DNA of 64,000 nucleotides. Origin: Halosimplex salinum. Lineage in GTDB: Archaea; Halobacteriota; Halobacteria; Halobacteriales; Haloarculaceae. Below are positions 25,770 to 34,859 of this stretch, piece after piece. The stretch is taken from NCBI RefSeq assembly GCF_003730195.1, contig NZ_QWGG01000002.1:579748-643747 (forward strand), read 5' to 3'. Below the pieces are notes generated by a model. The model saw nothing but the letters and a program-made list of their open reading frames with translations. It had not been told where the DNA came from and did not search any database. Position 1 is the stretch's first letter, and every line of letters begins with the position of its first letter. The position numbers and the translations under genes are program-made.

Positions 25770-27449
25770 ATGACACGCGATTCGCCAGAGGACGATTCGG
25801 CGGGCTCACGCCCGGATTCGGACGCGGTTCGGGCGGACGGAAATGAGCCGGGCGAAGGGAGGCGAGGGTCGTCAGCGCTCCGCTCCGACGGAGGGGTCGA
25901 CGCGGAGGGGGCCGACGAGATGGCCCTCGACCCGTGGGGGTCGGCCACGGTCTCGGACTACCGGAAACTGTTCGCGGAGTTCGGCATCGAGGAGTTCGAC
26001 GAGGTGCTCCCGGAGGTCCCCGACCCGCACTACCTGATGCGCCGCGGGGTCATCTTCGGCCACCGCGACTACCGCCCGGTCGCCCGCGCCATGCGCGAGG
26101 GCGACGACTTCGCCGCGCTCTCGGGATTCATGCCCACCGGCGACCCGCACATCGGCCACAAACTCGTCTTCGACGAGATCATCTGGCACCAGCAACAGGG
26201 CGGGGACGCCTACGGTCTCATCGCCGACCTGGAGGCTCACAGCGCCCGCGGCCTGACGTGGGACGAGATCGACACGCACGCGCGGGACTACGTGCTCTCC
26301 CTGCTCGCGCTCGGGTTCGACCCGGAGGACGGCGAACTGTACCGCCAGTCCACCAACCGCGACGTACAGGACGTGGCCTTCGAACTCGGCGTCGAGGCGA
26401 ACTTCTCCGAGCTACAGGCGATCTACGACTTCGACGGCGAGACCGACGTCTCGCACATGCAGAGCGTCGTCACGCAGATGGCCGACATCCTCTACCCCCA
26501 GATCGACGAACCCCGTCCCACCGTCATCCCCGTCGGCCCGGACCAGGACCCGCACATGCGTCTCGCCCGCGACCTCGCGGCACGGATGCGATTCTTCCGC
26601 GTCACGGAGGCGTTCGCCGGCTTCGAGGTCGAGGACGAACGGGAGCGCGCGCTCCTCGGCGCGGTGTACGACGACCTCACCGACGGGGGCGACGCGACGG
26701 ACGAGAGCGGCGACCCGCTGCGGTGCGAGGACGCCGCCGACGCCCTCCGCACCGACCGCGCGGAGTACGAGTCCCTCGGCTACGAGGCCGCGACGATCGA
26801 GGGCGTCCTGGAGAAACTCGAGAACGCCGGGATGGAGCCGATCCGCCGGCGGACGCGCTTCCTGGGACGCAACGCCACCGACGAGGCGTTCGACGCGCTG
26901 ATCGAGGCCGTCGACGGCGAGAAGCGCGTCTACGACGAGCACGTCGACGCGTTCGAGCTGTCCCACGAGGCGGCCGAGGAACTGGCCCGCGACGTCGAGG
27001 TCGACCACGGCGGCTACGGCTTCGTCGCCCCCTCCTCGATCTACCACCGGTTCATGACCGGTCTCACCGGCGGGAAGATGTCCTCGTCGGTCCCGGCGTC
27101 ACACATCTCCCTGCTCGACGACCCCGAGGACGGCTACGACAAGGTGAAGTCGGCGACGACCGGCGGCCGCGAGACCGCCGAGGAGCAGCGCGAACTCGGC
27201 GGCGAGGCCGACGAGTGCCCGGTGTACGAACTGTACGCCTACCTGCTGGCCGGCGACGACGACGAGTTCGCGACCGAAGTGTACGAGGAGTGCGTCGGCG
27301 GCGAGCGGCTCTGCGGCGGCTGTAAGGAACAGGCCGCCGAACTCATGGAGGAGTTCCTCGAAGACCACCAGGAGAAGCGCGCGGAGTGGGCCGAGAAGGT
27401 CGACGAACTCGACATCGACCTCGACGTGGCCGCGGACCGTCGCGGGTGA
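25770..27449 (+). CDS. trpS: Tryptophanyl-tRNA synthetase, 559 aa
   Basis: A class I synthetase that charges tRNA-Trp. The HIGH motif is GDPHIGHK and the KMSKS motif is GGKMSSSVPASHI; FGHRDYRPV and VIPVGPDQDPHMRLARD are typical of the archaeal/eukaryotic TrpRS. The start is MTRDSPEDD (25770). It has a long acidic N-terminal extension (about 50 residues) and an inserted region of about 150 residues between the conserved halves (YDDLTDGGDATDESGD..), seen in haloarchaeal forms. The tail ends HQEKRAEWAEKVDELDIDLD, the usual archaeal C-terminus. Confidence 0.95.
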   Translation: MTRDSPEDDSAGSRPDSDAVRADGNEPGEGRRGSSALRSDGGVDAEGADEMALDPWGSATVSDYRKLFAEFGIEEFDEVLPEVPDPHYLMRRGVIFGHRDYRPVARAMREGDDFAALSGFMPTGDPHIGHKLVFDEIIWHQQQGGDAYGLIADLEAHSARGLTWDEIDTHARDYVLSLLALGFDPEDGELYRQSTNRDVQDVAFELGVEANFSELQAIYDFDGETDVSHMQSVVTQMADILYPQIDEPRPTVIPVGPDQDPHMRLARDLAARMRFFRVTEAFAGFEVEDERERALLGAVYDDLTDGGDATDESGDPLRCEDAADALRTDRAEYESLGYEAATIEGVLEKLENAGMEPIRRRTRFLGRNATDEAFDALIEAVDGEKRVYDEHVDAFELSHEAAEELARDVEVDHGGYGFVAPSSIYHRFMTGLTGGKMSSSVPASHISLLDDPEDGYDKVKSATTGGRETAEEQRELGGEADECPVYELYAYLLAGDDDEFATEVYEECVGGERLCGGCKEQAAELMEEFLEDHQEKRAEWAEKVDELDIDLDVAADRRG

Positions 27450-27499
27450 CCGCTCCTACAGCTACACGCTGTTCGGGACGGTCCTCCGGAAACGACCGC

Positions 27500-27724
27500 T
27501 TACTCGTCGATCTCTATCTGGATCGGCTCAGAAGTGGGTTCGACGAAGTCGGATTCGAATCGTCCGCTGAGTCGCCAGCTGGCGGCGGCGCCGACGCCCC
27601 CGAGGACGGCCCCGGCCCGGACGCCGGTGTCGCGGTCGCCGAGGAGTCGACCGAGGAGGTAGCCGACGAAGAAGTTTGTGACGAAGGTGAGCACGGCGCT
27701 TCGAATGCGATCCATACCCGCCAT
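27500..27724 (-). CDS. Small glycine-rich membrane protein, 74 aa
   Basis: Starts at MAGMDRIRSAV (27724; a second ATG at 27715 is also possible). Two hydrophobic stretches, about residues 9-27 and 36-50, are joined by GRLLGDRDTGVRAGAVLGGVG; the end is acidic (EPTSEPIQIEIDE). It resembles small Gly-rich membrane proteins of haloarchaea but I cannot assign a family. It converges with trpS. A much longer minus-strand frame running through pheS is a shadow and is not used. Confidence 0.6.
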   Translation of the reverse strand: MAGMDRIRSAVLTFVTNFFVGYLLGRLLGDRDTGVRAGAVLGGVGAAASWRLSGRFESDFVEPTSEPIQIEIDE

Positions 27725-28126
27725 TTGTCGTCGGTACTCATAGACGTTGGCACGCCGACGGGGTCGGCGGCCGCTCACGTGGGCCGTCGGGCCGTCGTGG
27801 CCCCGGCGATCACCGGCCGCGAAGTTCGGAACGCTTTTCGGCCGCGACGTGAATCGATCGCACATGGCACCCGAACCCACGACGGGACGCCTCGCACGTC
27901 GACCGGAAGCGGCGCGGCCGGGGTTCGGGTTTTTCTTCGACGGTACGTGACGGGCGGTGGACGCCCGGGCCGACGGTTCGTGCCGAAACGAACCCCGGTG
28001 GCCCGGGTCGAACCCGCTCGCGTCGGCCGGCGCCGACCCAGCGCGCTCCGCGCAGCCGCGAGTCTCGTGCGCGCCCGGCGCAACAAGAACCGTTAACTGA
28101 CGACCACGCCGATCCAGCGACAACAG
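27725..28126. other. Intergenic region upstream of pheS
   Basis: About 400 bases with no supported gene. A 28-codon frame at 27864-27950 (MAPEPTTGRLARRPEAARPG..) is too short and Arg-rich to call. The promoter of pheS probably lies near 28090 (ccgttaactgac), about 30-35 bases before the ATG. Confidence 0.5.
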
Positions 28127-29653
28127 ATGAAACTCCCGGAAACACAGGTCGCCGTGCTCGAAACCGCGAGCGCGGACGACCCCACACCAGTCGAACAGAT
28201 CGCCGAGGACACCGGCGAACCGACGGCCGCAGTGAGCGGCGCCGCCTTCGAACTCGAAGACCAGGGGCTGCTCACCACCACCGAGCGAACCGAGACCGAC
28301 CTCGTCCTCACCGAGGAGGGCGAGGACTACGCCTACGACGGACTGCCCGAACACCTCCTCTGGGTCGGGGCCCTCTCGAACGACGCCGACGAGGAACCCA
28401 TCGAACTCGGCCAGGCGCTCGGCCCCGCCGGCCTGGGCGACGACCAGGTCGAGATCGCGCTCTCGAACTTCGCGCGCAAGGGGATGGGCACCATCGACAG
28501 CGGCACCATCGAAGTCAACGGCGACTTCGACCTCGAGTCCGACCCCGAGCGCACGCTCCTCGAAGCGCTCCGCGACGACGACGACCTCCGGCCCGAGGAC
28601 GTCGACGAGGACGCGCTCGCGGGCCTCGAACGCCGCGGGCTCGTCGAGCAGCGCGAGCGCACGACCCGCGAGGTCGAACTGACCGACGAGGGCGTCACCG
28701 CGCTGATGGAGGGCGTCGAAGTCGCGGAGACGGTCGGTCAGGTCACGCCCGAACTGCTCACCTCCGGCGAGTGGGACGAGGTCGAGTTCGCCGAGTACAA
28801 CGTGGGCGCCGACGCCGAGACGGTCAACGGCGGCAAACCCCACGCGCTCCGCGAGATGTCCGAGCGCGTCAAGGACGTCCTCGTCGGCATGGGCTTCGAG
28901 GAGATGCAGGGCCCCCACGTCGACGCCGACTTCTACATCAACGACTGCCTGTTCATGCCCCAGGACCACCCGGCGCGGAATCACTGGGACCGCTTCGCCC
29001 TCGAGGAACCCGCCCGGATGGACCGCGAGGACCTCCCCGACGACCTCGTCGAGGCCGTCGAGAACGCCCACCGCAACGGCGTCGGCCCGGACGGCGAGGG
29101 CTACCACTCCCCCTGGGACGAGGACTTCGCCAGCGCGCTCGCCCTGCGCGGCCACACGACCTCCCTGTCGGTCCGCCACCTCGCGGGCATCGCCGACGGC
29201 GACATCGACCCGCCACAGCGCCACTTCTCCATCGAGAAGGCCTACCGCAACGACACCCTCGACGCCACCCACCTGCTGGAGTTCTTCCAGATCGAGGGCT
29301 GGGTGATGGCCGAGGACCTCTCCGTCCGCGACCTGATGGGCACCTTCACCGAGTTCTACGAGCAGTTCGGCATCACCGATATCGAGTTCAAGCCCCACTA
29401 CAACCCCTACACGGAGCCGAGCTTCGAGCTGTTCGGCCGCCATCCCGAGACGGACGAACTCATCGAGATCGGGAACTCCGGCATCTTCCGCCCGGAGATG
29501 CTCGAACCCCTCGGTGTGGAGGCCGACGTGATGGCCTGGGGACTGGCCCTCGAACGGCTGTTCATGCTCGCGACCGGCGCCGAGGACATCCGCGACGTGC
29601 ACGGGACGCTCGTCGACCTCGAGTTCCTCCGCAACGAGGAGGTGGTGTACTGA
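28127..29653 (+). CDS. pheS: Phenylalanyl-tRNA synthetase alpha subunit, 508 aa
   Basis: The catalytic subunit of the archaeal/eukaryotic-type PheRS. The N-terminal ~200 residues hold winged-helix units (MKLPETQVAVLETASAD.., TTRE VELTDEGVTALMEG). The class II core has GFEEMQGPHVDADFYINDCLFMPQDHPAR (motif 2 region), RGHTTSLSVRHLAG, FSIEKAYRNDTLDATHLLEFFQIEGW, and motif 3 GNSGIFRPEMLEPLGVEADVMAWGLALERL. The stop and the pheT start overlap by one base (TGATG), so the two are translationally coupled. Confidence 0.96.
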   Translation: MKLPETQVAVLETASADDPTPVEQIAEDTGEPTAAVSGAAFELEDQGLLTTTERTETDLVLTEEGEDYAYDGLPEHLLWVGALSNDADEEPIELGQALGPAGLGDDQVEIALSNFARKGMGTIDSGTIEVNGDFDLESDPERTLLEALRDDDDLRPEDVDEDALAGLERRGLVEQRERTTREVELTDEGVTALMEGVEVAETVGQVTPELLTSGEWDEVEFAEYNVGADAETVNGGKPHALREMSERVKDVLVGMGFEEMQGPHVDADFYINDCLFMPQDHPARNHWDRFALEEPARMDREDLPDDLVEAVENAHRNGVGPDGEGYHSPWDEDFASALALRGHTTSLSVRHLAGIADGDIDPPQRHFSIEKAYRNDTLDATHLLEFFQIEGWVMAEDLSVRDLMGTFTEFYEQFGITDIEFKPHYNPYTEPSFELFGRHPETDELIEIGNSGIFRPEMLEPLGVEADVMAWGLALERLFMLATGAEDIRDVHGTLVDLEFLRNEEVVY

Positions 29654-31458
29654 TGCCCACCGTCGAGATCGACCCCGACGAGCTCCGAGAGCTGACCGGA
29701 CACCCGGAGAAGGACAACGGGACGCTCCGAAGCGAACTGTTCGCGCTCGGCCTCGAGTACGAGGGCGAGACCGACGACGGCGAGTTCGAACTGGAGTTCG
29801 CGCCGGATCGACTGGACCGCCTCTCCGTCGAGGGCGTCGCCCGCTCGCTGCGCTACCAGTACGGCGAGGACCGCGGCGTCTACGTCCCGACCACGAACGA
29901 CGCCGAGTGGACCATCGAAGTCGACGCGGACGTGCCCGACGAGCGCCCCTACGTCACCGGCGCGGTCGTCCGCGGCCTCGACATGGACGAGGCGGCGCTG
30001 GAGTCGCTCATCCAGTTACAGGAGAAGCTCCACGCGACGATGGGCCGCCAGCGCGCCAAGGGCGCCATCGGCGTCCACGACCTGACCATGCTGAAGGGTC
30101 AGGTCGCGGCCAGCGGCGGCGAGGACACGCCCGAAGAGGAGGCGGACCCGCGCACCGAGATCGCCTCGACCGGCGGCGGCAAGTCGGTCCAGTACACCGG
30201 CATCGGCCGGCGCGAGGACCGCTTCGTCCCCCTCGAAGGCCAGCGCGACCAGACGCCCCAGGAGGTGCTGATGGGCCACCACACCGCCCACAAGTTCGCC
30301 GACCTCGTCGAGGACTACGAGCGGATGCCGGCCATCTACGACGACATCGGGCTGTTCTCGTTCCCGCCGGTGATCAACGGCAAGCGCACCGAGGTGACCG
30401 AGGACTCCCGTGACCTGTTCATCGAGATGACCGGCACGGACCAGTGGACGATCGACCACATGCTGAACATCGTCTGCTACGCCCTCGACGCCCGCGGCGG
30501 CCGCGTCGAGGAGGTCGAGGTGCAGTACGCCGACGACGCCGCCGGCGACTACGCCGGCAACACCCTCGTCCGCCCGAACTTCGACACCAAGACCAAGACC
30601 GTCGACCACTCGGACGTGGAGTCGATGCTCGGCATCGACCTCGACGGTGAGGAGGTCGTCGGCCTGATCGAGCAGGCCGGCCTCGGCGTCGACGGCATCG
30701 AGGGCGCCGACCAGGAGGACGACTTCCTCTCCTACGAGGTCGAGATCCCACCCTACCGCGTCGACGTGCTCCACCCCGTCGACGTGATCGACGACGTGGG
30801 TCGCGCCTACGGCTTCAACGAACTCGAACCGCGCTACCCCGACGTGTCCACCGTCGGCGGCCGCCACGAACGCTCCCGCCTGGAGCGGGCCGCCCGGACC
30901 GCCCTCGTCGGCATGGGCTTCGAGGACCTCCTGAACTTCCACCTGATCAGCGAGGAAGCCAACTACGACCGCCTCGACGTCGAGCGCGGCAGCGACGTCC
31001 TCGGCGGCGGCGCACCGGCGGTCATCCAGGAGCCCTACAGCACCGACTACGAGATCGTCCGCACGTGGGCGCTCCCGTCCGTGATGATGGTCCTCGGGAA
31101 CAACACCCATCGTTCCTACCCGCAGGACCTCGCCGAAATCGGCCTCGCGGCCGAACAGGATGACAGCGAGCCGACGAAGATGGCCGAGCGCCAGTCCGTC
31201 GCCGCCGCGCTCGCCCGCAACGACGCCTCCTACGAGGACGCCAAGGCCCGCCTCCAGGCGCTGTGTCGCGCGTTCGACGTCGAACTCGCGACCCCGCCCA
31301 CGGACCACCCGAGCTTCATCTCCGGGCGCACCGCCGACGTCATCATCGACGGCCAGCAGGTCGGGGTCGTCGGCGAAGTGCACCCGAAGGTGCTCGTCCA
31401 GTACGATCTGGAGGTCCCGGTCGCCGCGTTCGAGTTCGATCTGGACGCGCTTCGATAG
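29653..31458 (+). CDS. pheT: Phenylalanyl-tRNA synthetase beta subunit, 601 aa
   Basis: The archaeal-type beta subunit. Diagnostic segments are MPTVEIDPDELRELTG at the start, the B3/B4 region with YVTGAVVRGLDMD, HDLTMLKGQVAASGG, SFPPVINGKRTEVTEDSRDLFIEMTGTD, the B5 fold with DVLHPVDVIDDVGRAYGF, the class II-like domain with GFEDLLNFHLISEEANYDRL, and the end FISGRTADVIIDGQQVGVVGEVHPKVL. No editing site was checked in detail. The last 8 codons and the first 57 bases after the stop are copied 126 bases downstream. Confidence 0.96.
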   Translation: MPTVEIDPDELRELTGHPEKDNGTLRSELFALGLEYEGETDDGEFELEFAPDRLDRLSVEGVARSLRYQYGEDRGVYVPTTNDAEWTIEVDADVPDERPYVTGAVVRGLDMDEAALESLIQLQEKLHATMGRQRAKGAIGVHDLTMLKGQVAASGGEDTPEEEADPRTEIASTGGGKSVQYTGIGRREDRFVPLEGQRDQTPQEVLMGHHTAHKFADLVEDYERMPAIYDDIGLFSFPPVINGKRTEVTEDSRDLFIEMTGTDQWTIDHMLNIVCYALDARGGRVEEVEVQYADDAAGDYAGNTLVRPNFDTKTKTVDHSDVESMLGIDLDGEEVVGLIEQAGLGVDGIEGADQEDDFLSYEVEIPPYRVDVLHPVDVIDDVGRAYGFNELEPRYPDVSTVGGRHERSRLERAARTALVGMGFEDLLNFHLISEEANYDRLDVERGSDVLGGGAPAVIQEPYSTDYEIVRTWALPSVMMVLGNNTHRSYPQDLAEIGLAAEQDDSEPTKMAERQSVAAALARNDASYEDAKARLQALCRAFDVELATPPTDHPSFISGRTADVIIDGQQVGVVGEVHPKVLVQYDLEVPVAAFEFDLDALR

Positions 31459-31639
31459 GGACGTTCGCGAACGGAGTGAGCGAGCGGCTTTTTGCCCCAT
31501 CTTTTTGGCCGAGTGGTCGTGAACGTAGTGAGCGACCCGAGGCGAAAAAGGTGGTCGCAGTTCGATCTGGACGCGCTTCGATAGGGACGCTCGCGAACGG
31601 AGTGAGCGAGCGGCTTTTTGCCCCATCTTTTTGGCCGAG
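31433..31639. repeat. 81-bp direct duplication of the pheT 3' end
   Basis: The text from agttcgatctggacgcgctt through tttttggccgag occurs at 31433-31513 and again at 31559-31639, offset 126 bases, with one mismatch seen (gacgttcgc versus gacgctcgc). Copy 1 is the real end of pheT and its terminator; copy 2 has no upstream gene. Both copies include the stop codon and the T-rich region. Confidence 0.85.
31485..31510 (+). terminator. T-rich terminator after pheST
   Basis: Two T runs (ggctttttgcc and atctttttggcc) follow the stop of pheT within about 50 bases. Archaeal termination mostly uses such T runs. The same text is copied at 31611-31636. Confidence 0.5.
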
Positions 31640-31924
31640 AGGTCGCGAGGGGTGCGAGTCCTCCGGTGGACAAGCGTCACACGTCGACAGCCGAGAACTG
31701 TAGCTTGCCGAGTAGGCGTGCGACGACGAGCGGTAGGGCGAACGAGTCTTTGAGTCCTTCTCGCGGATCACGACGGAGCGCTGAAAGCCCCGACGTGCTC
31801 GCCTCGGGAGGCTCGCTGCGCTCCTCGTCGTTCGCTTCGCTCACTCCTGTGGTGCTTCCATCGCCTGCCGTCGCCGAGCCCGTCGCCCCTTTCAGTCCCA
31901 CCCGACCGCGCCGACAGCCTCTCA

Positions 31925-32027
31925 CCTCCCCAGCCGATTGCGTTGCTCGCTCCCTTCGGTCGCTGCGCTACTCATCCCTCGCGCGACTACTGTCGCGCGC
32001 ATGAAAGCGCGCTCCAGCACGCGCCAC
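31925..32027. repeat. Dispersed repeat, copy B (about 100 bp)
   Basis: Shares the ordered blocks cctccccagccgattgcgtt, ctactcatccctcgcgcg, tgtcgcgcgca, agcgcgctccagc and gcgccac with copy A at 2190-2289. Preceded in both places by ctttcagtcc. Lies just downstream of the 5'-nucleotidase-like gene stop. Confidence 0.75.
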
Positions 32028-32066
32028 CGCGTTCGCTGTCTTCACAGACAGACCGCCGTCGAACAG

Positions 32067-33422
32067 TCAGTCCGCGATATCCTCGATCCGACCGTCGAGT
32101 TCCACGGACAGATCCGATACACCCCGAGCGTAGTCGACGAACGCGCGGTACTGGAGACCGTGCAGTTCTCGGGCGTCCGCGGGGCCGAGCGTCTGGAACT
32201 CGTCGGTGTAGACGACGTAGCCGTTCGTGGCCAGTCGCAACTCCCGGTCGGGTTCGAGCGGGGAGCCGTCGAACGACACCTCCGTTTCGCCTGCGTCGGG
32301 GTCCCACTGGATCTCGATCCCGGAGAACTGGCCGGTCCAGGCGTGGCCGTCCAGTGTATCGAGGTCCGAGCGGTGGGACTCGGCGACAAGTTGCCGAAGC
32401 TCCCGACCGGAGACGGTGGCGACGAAGACGCCGGCCTCGAACGGGGAGACGCCGACCAGGTCGACGACGCGGACGTCCGGGCCGATCGGCGGGCCGCCGC
32501 GCAGGCCGCGGGTGTCGACGTGGGCCACGTCGGCGTCGGCGACCCACCGGAGCGCGTCCGTCGCGAAGTTCGCCAGGCGCGCCTCGCCGCGGAGACAGGC
32601 CCGCCGGTCGCGCTCGACGGGCGATTCGACCGTCGCGACCACCTTGTCGAGTCCGGTCTCGCGGAGATTCGCGCGCACGCGGTCGGCCATCGTCTCGTCT
32701 ATCGGCCCGTGGGTCACGTCGTGGCGGGTGGCGGTCGCTTCGCCGTCTTCGGCCACATCGGCCTCGCCGCCGAGGGTCACTTCCCACACCACTTCGCCGT
32801 TGGACCCCGGGCGAACGAGGAGCGTTCCGTCGACGCGCTCCCGGAGAACGTCGTGGCAGTGGCCGGCGAGCACGGCGTTCGCGGCCGTCTCGCGGGCGAT
32901 CTCGCGGACGGTCTCGTCCGACGCGTGTGCGAGCACGACGAGCGAGTCGAGGTCGCGGTCGGCCGCGACGCGCCGGACGGCCGCGACGGGGTCGCCGACG
33001 GTGAGCGCGGGTGCGAGATGGATTCCCCGCCCGCTGACGCCGATCACGCCGACGCGGTGGCCGTCGCGTTCGACGACGACCGCTGGGTCGACGCCGGTGA
33101 CGGGGTCGCCGTCGCGCCCGACGTTGGCGCTGACCCACGTGACCGGCGACTCGGCGACGATTTCGCGGGTGTTGCGGAGGCCGTAGTCGAAGTCGTGGTT
33201 CCCGAACGTCTCGATATCGGGTTCGACGCGTTCGAAGAAGGCCAGCGAGTGGTGGCCCCGGGTCTCGATGCCGAGCGCGCCCGGAGCGGTGTCGTCGCCG
33301 GTGCCGACGACGAGCGTCCGCTCGTCCCGGCGGTCGTCGATGGTGCCGGCGAGTCGGCCCATTCGCTCCGGCCGGTCGTGCGCGTTCTCGATGTCGGAGT
33401 AGTGGAGGAGGCGGGGGACCAT
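32067..33422 (-). CDS. 5'-nucleotidase/UshA-like metallophosphoesterase, 451 aa
   Basis: The N-terminal calcineurin-like domain has degenerate dimetal motifs: HYSDIENAH (motif I), GTGDDTAPG (II), FGNHDFDYGLRN (III), LVVLAHASDE (IV) and LAGHCHD (V). The C-terminal 5'-nucleotidase domain begins around residue 250 (EARLANFATDALRWVADAD) and has GVSPFEAGVFVATVSGRELRQLV and a NGYVVYTDE segment with a substrate-binding look. No signal peptide is visible, so it is probably cytoplasmic. It should hydrolyse nucleotide or related phosphomonoesters. The mazG-like gene starts upstream on the same strand, its stop 9 bases from this gene's start. Confidence 0.88.
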   Translation of the reverse strand: MVPRLLHYSDIENAHDRPERMGRLAGTIDDRRDERTLVVGTGDDTAPGALGIETRGHHSLAFFERVEPDIETFGNHDFDYGLRNTREIVAESPVTWVSANVGRDGDPVTGVDPAVVVERDGHRVGVIGVSGRGIHLAPALTVGDPVAAVRRVAADRDLDSLVVLAHASDETVREIARETAANAVLAGHCHDVLRERVDGTLLVRPGSNGEVVWEVTLGGEADVAEDGEATATRHDVTHGPIDETMADRVRANLRETGLDKVVATVESPVERDRRACLRGEARLANFATDALRWVADADVAHVDTRGLRGGPPIGPDVRVVDLVGVSPFEAGVFVATVSGRELRQLVAESHRSDLDTLDGHAWTGQFSGIEIQWDPDAGETEVSFDGSPLEPDRELRLATNGYVVYTDEFQTLGPADARELHGLQYRAFVDYARGVSDLSVELDGRIEDIAD

Positions 33423-33431
33423 CCGCGGCGC

Positions 33432-33737
33432 TCACTCCGACGAACCCGCGTCGCCCGACTCGTCGAGACGGCGCTCGTACTTCGCGAGCGACTCCGCCAG
33501 CGCGGCCTCGGCGTCGATATCCAGCGCGTCCGCGGTCGCCAGCAGCGAGAAGAGGGCGTCGCCGAGTTCGTCTTCGCTGACGGTCAGTTCGTCGGGTGAC
33601 GCCCCGTACTCGCTCGACTTCGCGGCGTCGGCGGCGATCTCGCCGACCTCGGCGGCCAGGTCGAGCACCCGGTAGGCCGGGTCGGCGTCCATGTCGTTGG
33701 CCTCGACGAACGCGGCGACGCGGTCCTGTGCGTCCAT
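33432..33737 (-). CDS. MazG-like nucleotide pyrophosphohydrolase, 101 aa
   Basis: A short all-helical protein with the MazG-type EVGEIAADAAK (helix with EE/E..E metal ligands) and SEDELGDALFSLLATAD (ExxD). The core pattern E-x3-E then E-x2-D is the family's metal site. The start is MDAQDRVAAF (33737); the frame upstream is a shadow of the ABC ATPase gene on the other strand. It should hydrolyse non-canonical or regulatory NTPs to NMP and PPi. It sits 9 bases upstream of the 5'-nucleotidase-like gene, so the pair may clean up nucleotides together. Confidence 0.82.
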   Translation of the reverse strand: MDAQDRVAAFVEANDMDADPAYRVLDLAAEVGEIAADAAKSSEYGASPDELTVSEDELGDALFSLLATADALDIDAEAALAESLAKYERRLDESGDAGSSE

Positions 33738-33790
33738 GGACTCCGGTTCACCCGAGGGGCCCATAATTCCGCCGCCGGATCGGCCGCCCG

Positions 33791-33800
33791 TAGCTATATC
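33791..33800 (+). promoter_or_regulatory. TATA box for the ABC exporter
   Basis: The text tagctatatc is centred about 28-30 bases before the ATG at 33825, the spacing expected for a leaderless transcript. Confidence 0.55.
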
Positions 33801-33824
33801 CCGCGACCGGGCGGATCGGAACCC

Positions 33825-34859
33825 ATGGCCGCACTCGAAGTGGAGGGTCTCACCAAGGACTACGGCGAGGTCCTCGCCAACGACGACGTAACGTTCGCGG
33901 TCGAGGAGGGCGAGGTGTTCGGCTACCTCGGTCCCAACGGCGCCGGGAAGACGACGACCATCCGCACGCTGATGGGCTTCCAGTCGCCGACCTCCGGCGG
34001 TGCGACCGTGCTCGGGCACGATATCACGGACGAGTCCGACCTGATCGCCGCCAAGCGCCGCATCGGGTACCTGCCCGCACACCCCTCGTTCGACGAGACC
34101 GTGACCGGACGGGAGATCCTCGACCTCCACGCCAGTATCAAAGGCGGCGAGCGCCGAGACGAACTCCTCGAGACGTTCGACCCGCCGCTCGACCGGAAAG
34201 TCCGCGAGTACTCGACCGGGAACGTCCAGAAACTCGGCCTGGTCCAGGCGTTCATGCACGACCCCGACCTCGTCGTCATGGACGAACCGACCAGCGGCCT
34301 CGACCCGCTCATGCAACGGGCGTTCAACGAGTTCGTGGAGGTCGAGCGCGACCGGGGGCTGACGGTGTTCCTCTCCTCGCACGTCCTCAGCGAAGTCCGC
34401 CGCGTCTGCGACCGGGTCGGGATCCTCCGTAGCGGTCGCCTCGTGACGACCGAACGGATCGAGGATCTCCTGCACCGCACCGGCAAGTTCGTCCGCGTGC
34501 GCGTCGCCGGCGACGTGGGCCCGAGCGCCTTCGACCTCGACGGCGTCCACGACGTCTCCTGTAGCACGACCGACGGCGGCGCTCCCGACGGCGGGACGTC
34601 CGAGGGCGGCGCGGCCGACCGTGAGGCGACCACCAGTGAACCGGCCGACGGCGGCGTGGCCGACCGTGAACCGACCGACGGCGGCGCGGCCGACGCCCCA
34701 CTCGTCGATGGCCCCGTCACCGAGTGCACGTTCACCTTCACCGGCAACGTGAACGACCTGATCGCTCGGCTCGGCGAGCGGACCGTCGTCGACCTCGACG
34801 TGGAGGAGGCGCCACTCGAGGAGGTCTTCATGCGGTTCTACGGTGATCACGATGCTTGA
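33825..34859 (+). CDS. ABC transporter ATP-binding protein, 344 aa
   Basis: The Walker A motif is GPNGAGKTTTIRTLMG, the signature is YSTGNVQKLGLVQAF (degenerate LSGGQ), Walker B is DLVVMDEPTSGLDPL, and the H loop follows in FLSSHVLSE. This is the ABC-2 exporter type. Between the ATPase core and the C-terminal domain is a low-complexity repeat (about residues 248-294) made of DGGA, DREPT and related units. The partner permease follows with an 8-base overlap (ATG at 34852), so the two form a coupled pair. Substrate unknown. Confidence 0.93.
   Translation: MAALEVEGLTKDYGEVLANDDVTFAVEEGEVFGYLGPNGAGKTTTIRTLMGFQSPTSGGATVLGHDITDESDLIAAKRRIGYLPAHPSFDETVTGREILDLHASIKGGERRDELLETFDPPLDRKVREYSTGNVQKLGLVQAFMHDPDLVVMDEPTSGLDPLMQRAFNEFVEVERDRGLTVFLSSHVLSEVRRVCDRVGILRSGRLVTTERIEDLLHRTGKFVRVRVAGDVGPSAFDLDGVHDVSCSTTDGGAPDGGTSEGGAADREATTSEPADGGVADREPTDGGAADAPLVDGPVTECTFTFTGNVNDLIARLGERTVVDLDVEEAPLEEVFMRFYGDHDA

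Larger units (their letters stand above)
31459..32066. other. Repeat-rich intergenic gap after pheT
   Basis: About 600 bases without a supported gene. It contains the second copy of the pheT-tail direct repeat, T-rich terminator runs, gaaagcccc text like that in the 57-bp array (near 31781), and the second copy of the dispersed repeat (31925-32027). All apparent frames are Arg/Ser rich. Confidence 0.7.

Noticed and set aside
27500..29602. 700-aa minus-strand frame across pheS
   Set aside because: It is the antisense shadow of pheS in GC-rich DNA; only its last 74 residues (27500-27724), beyond the pheS region, look like a real small membrane protein.
30016..31680. 554-aa minus-strand frame across pheT
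   Set aside because: Antisense shadow of pheT with repeat-derived text at its start; no motif supports it.
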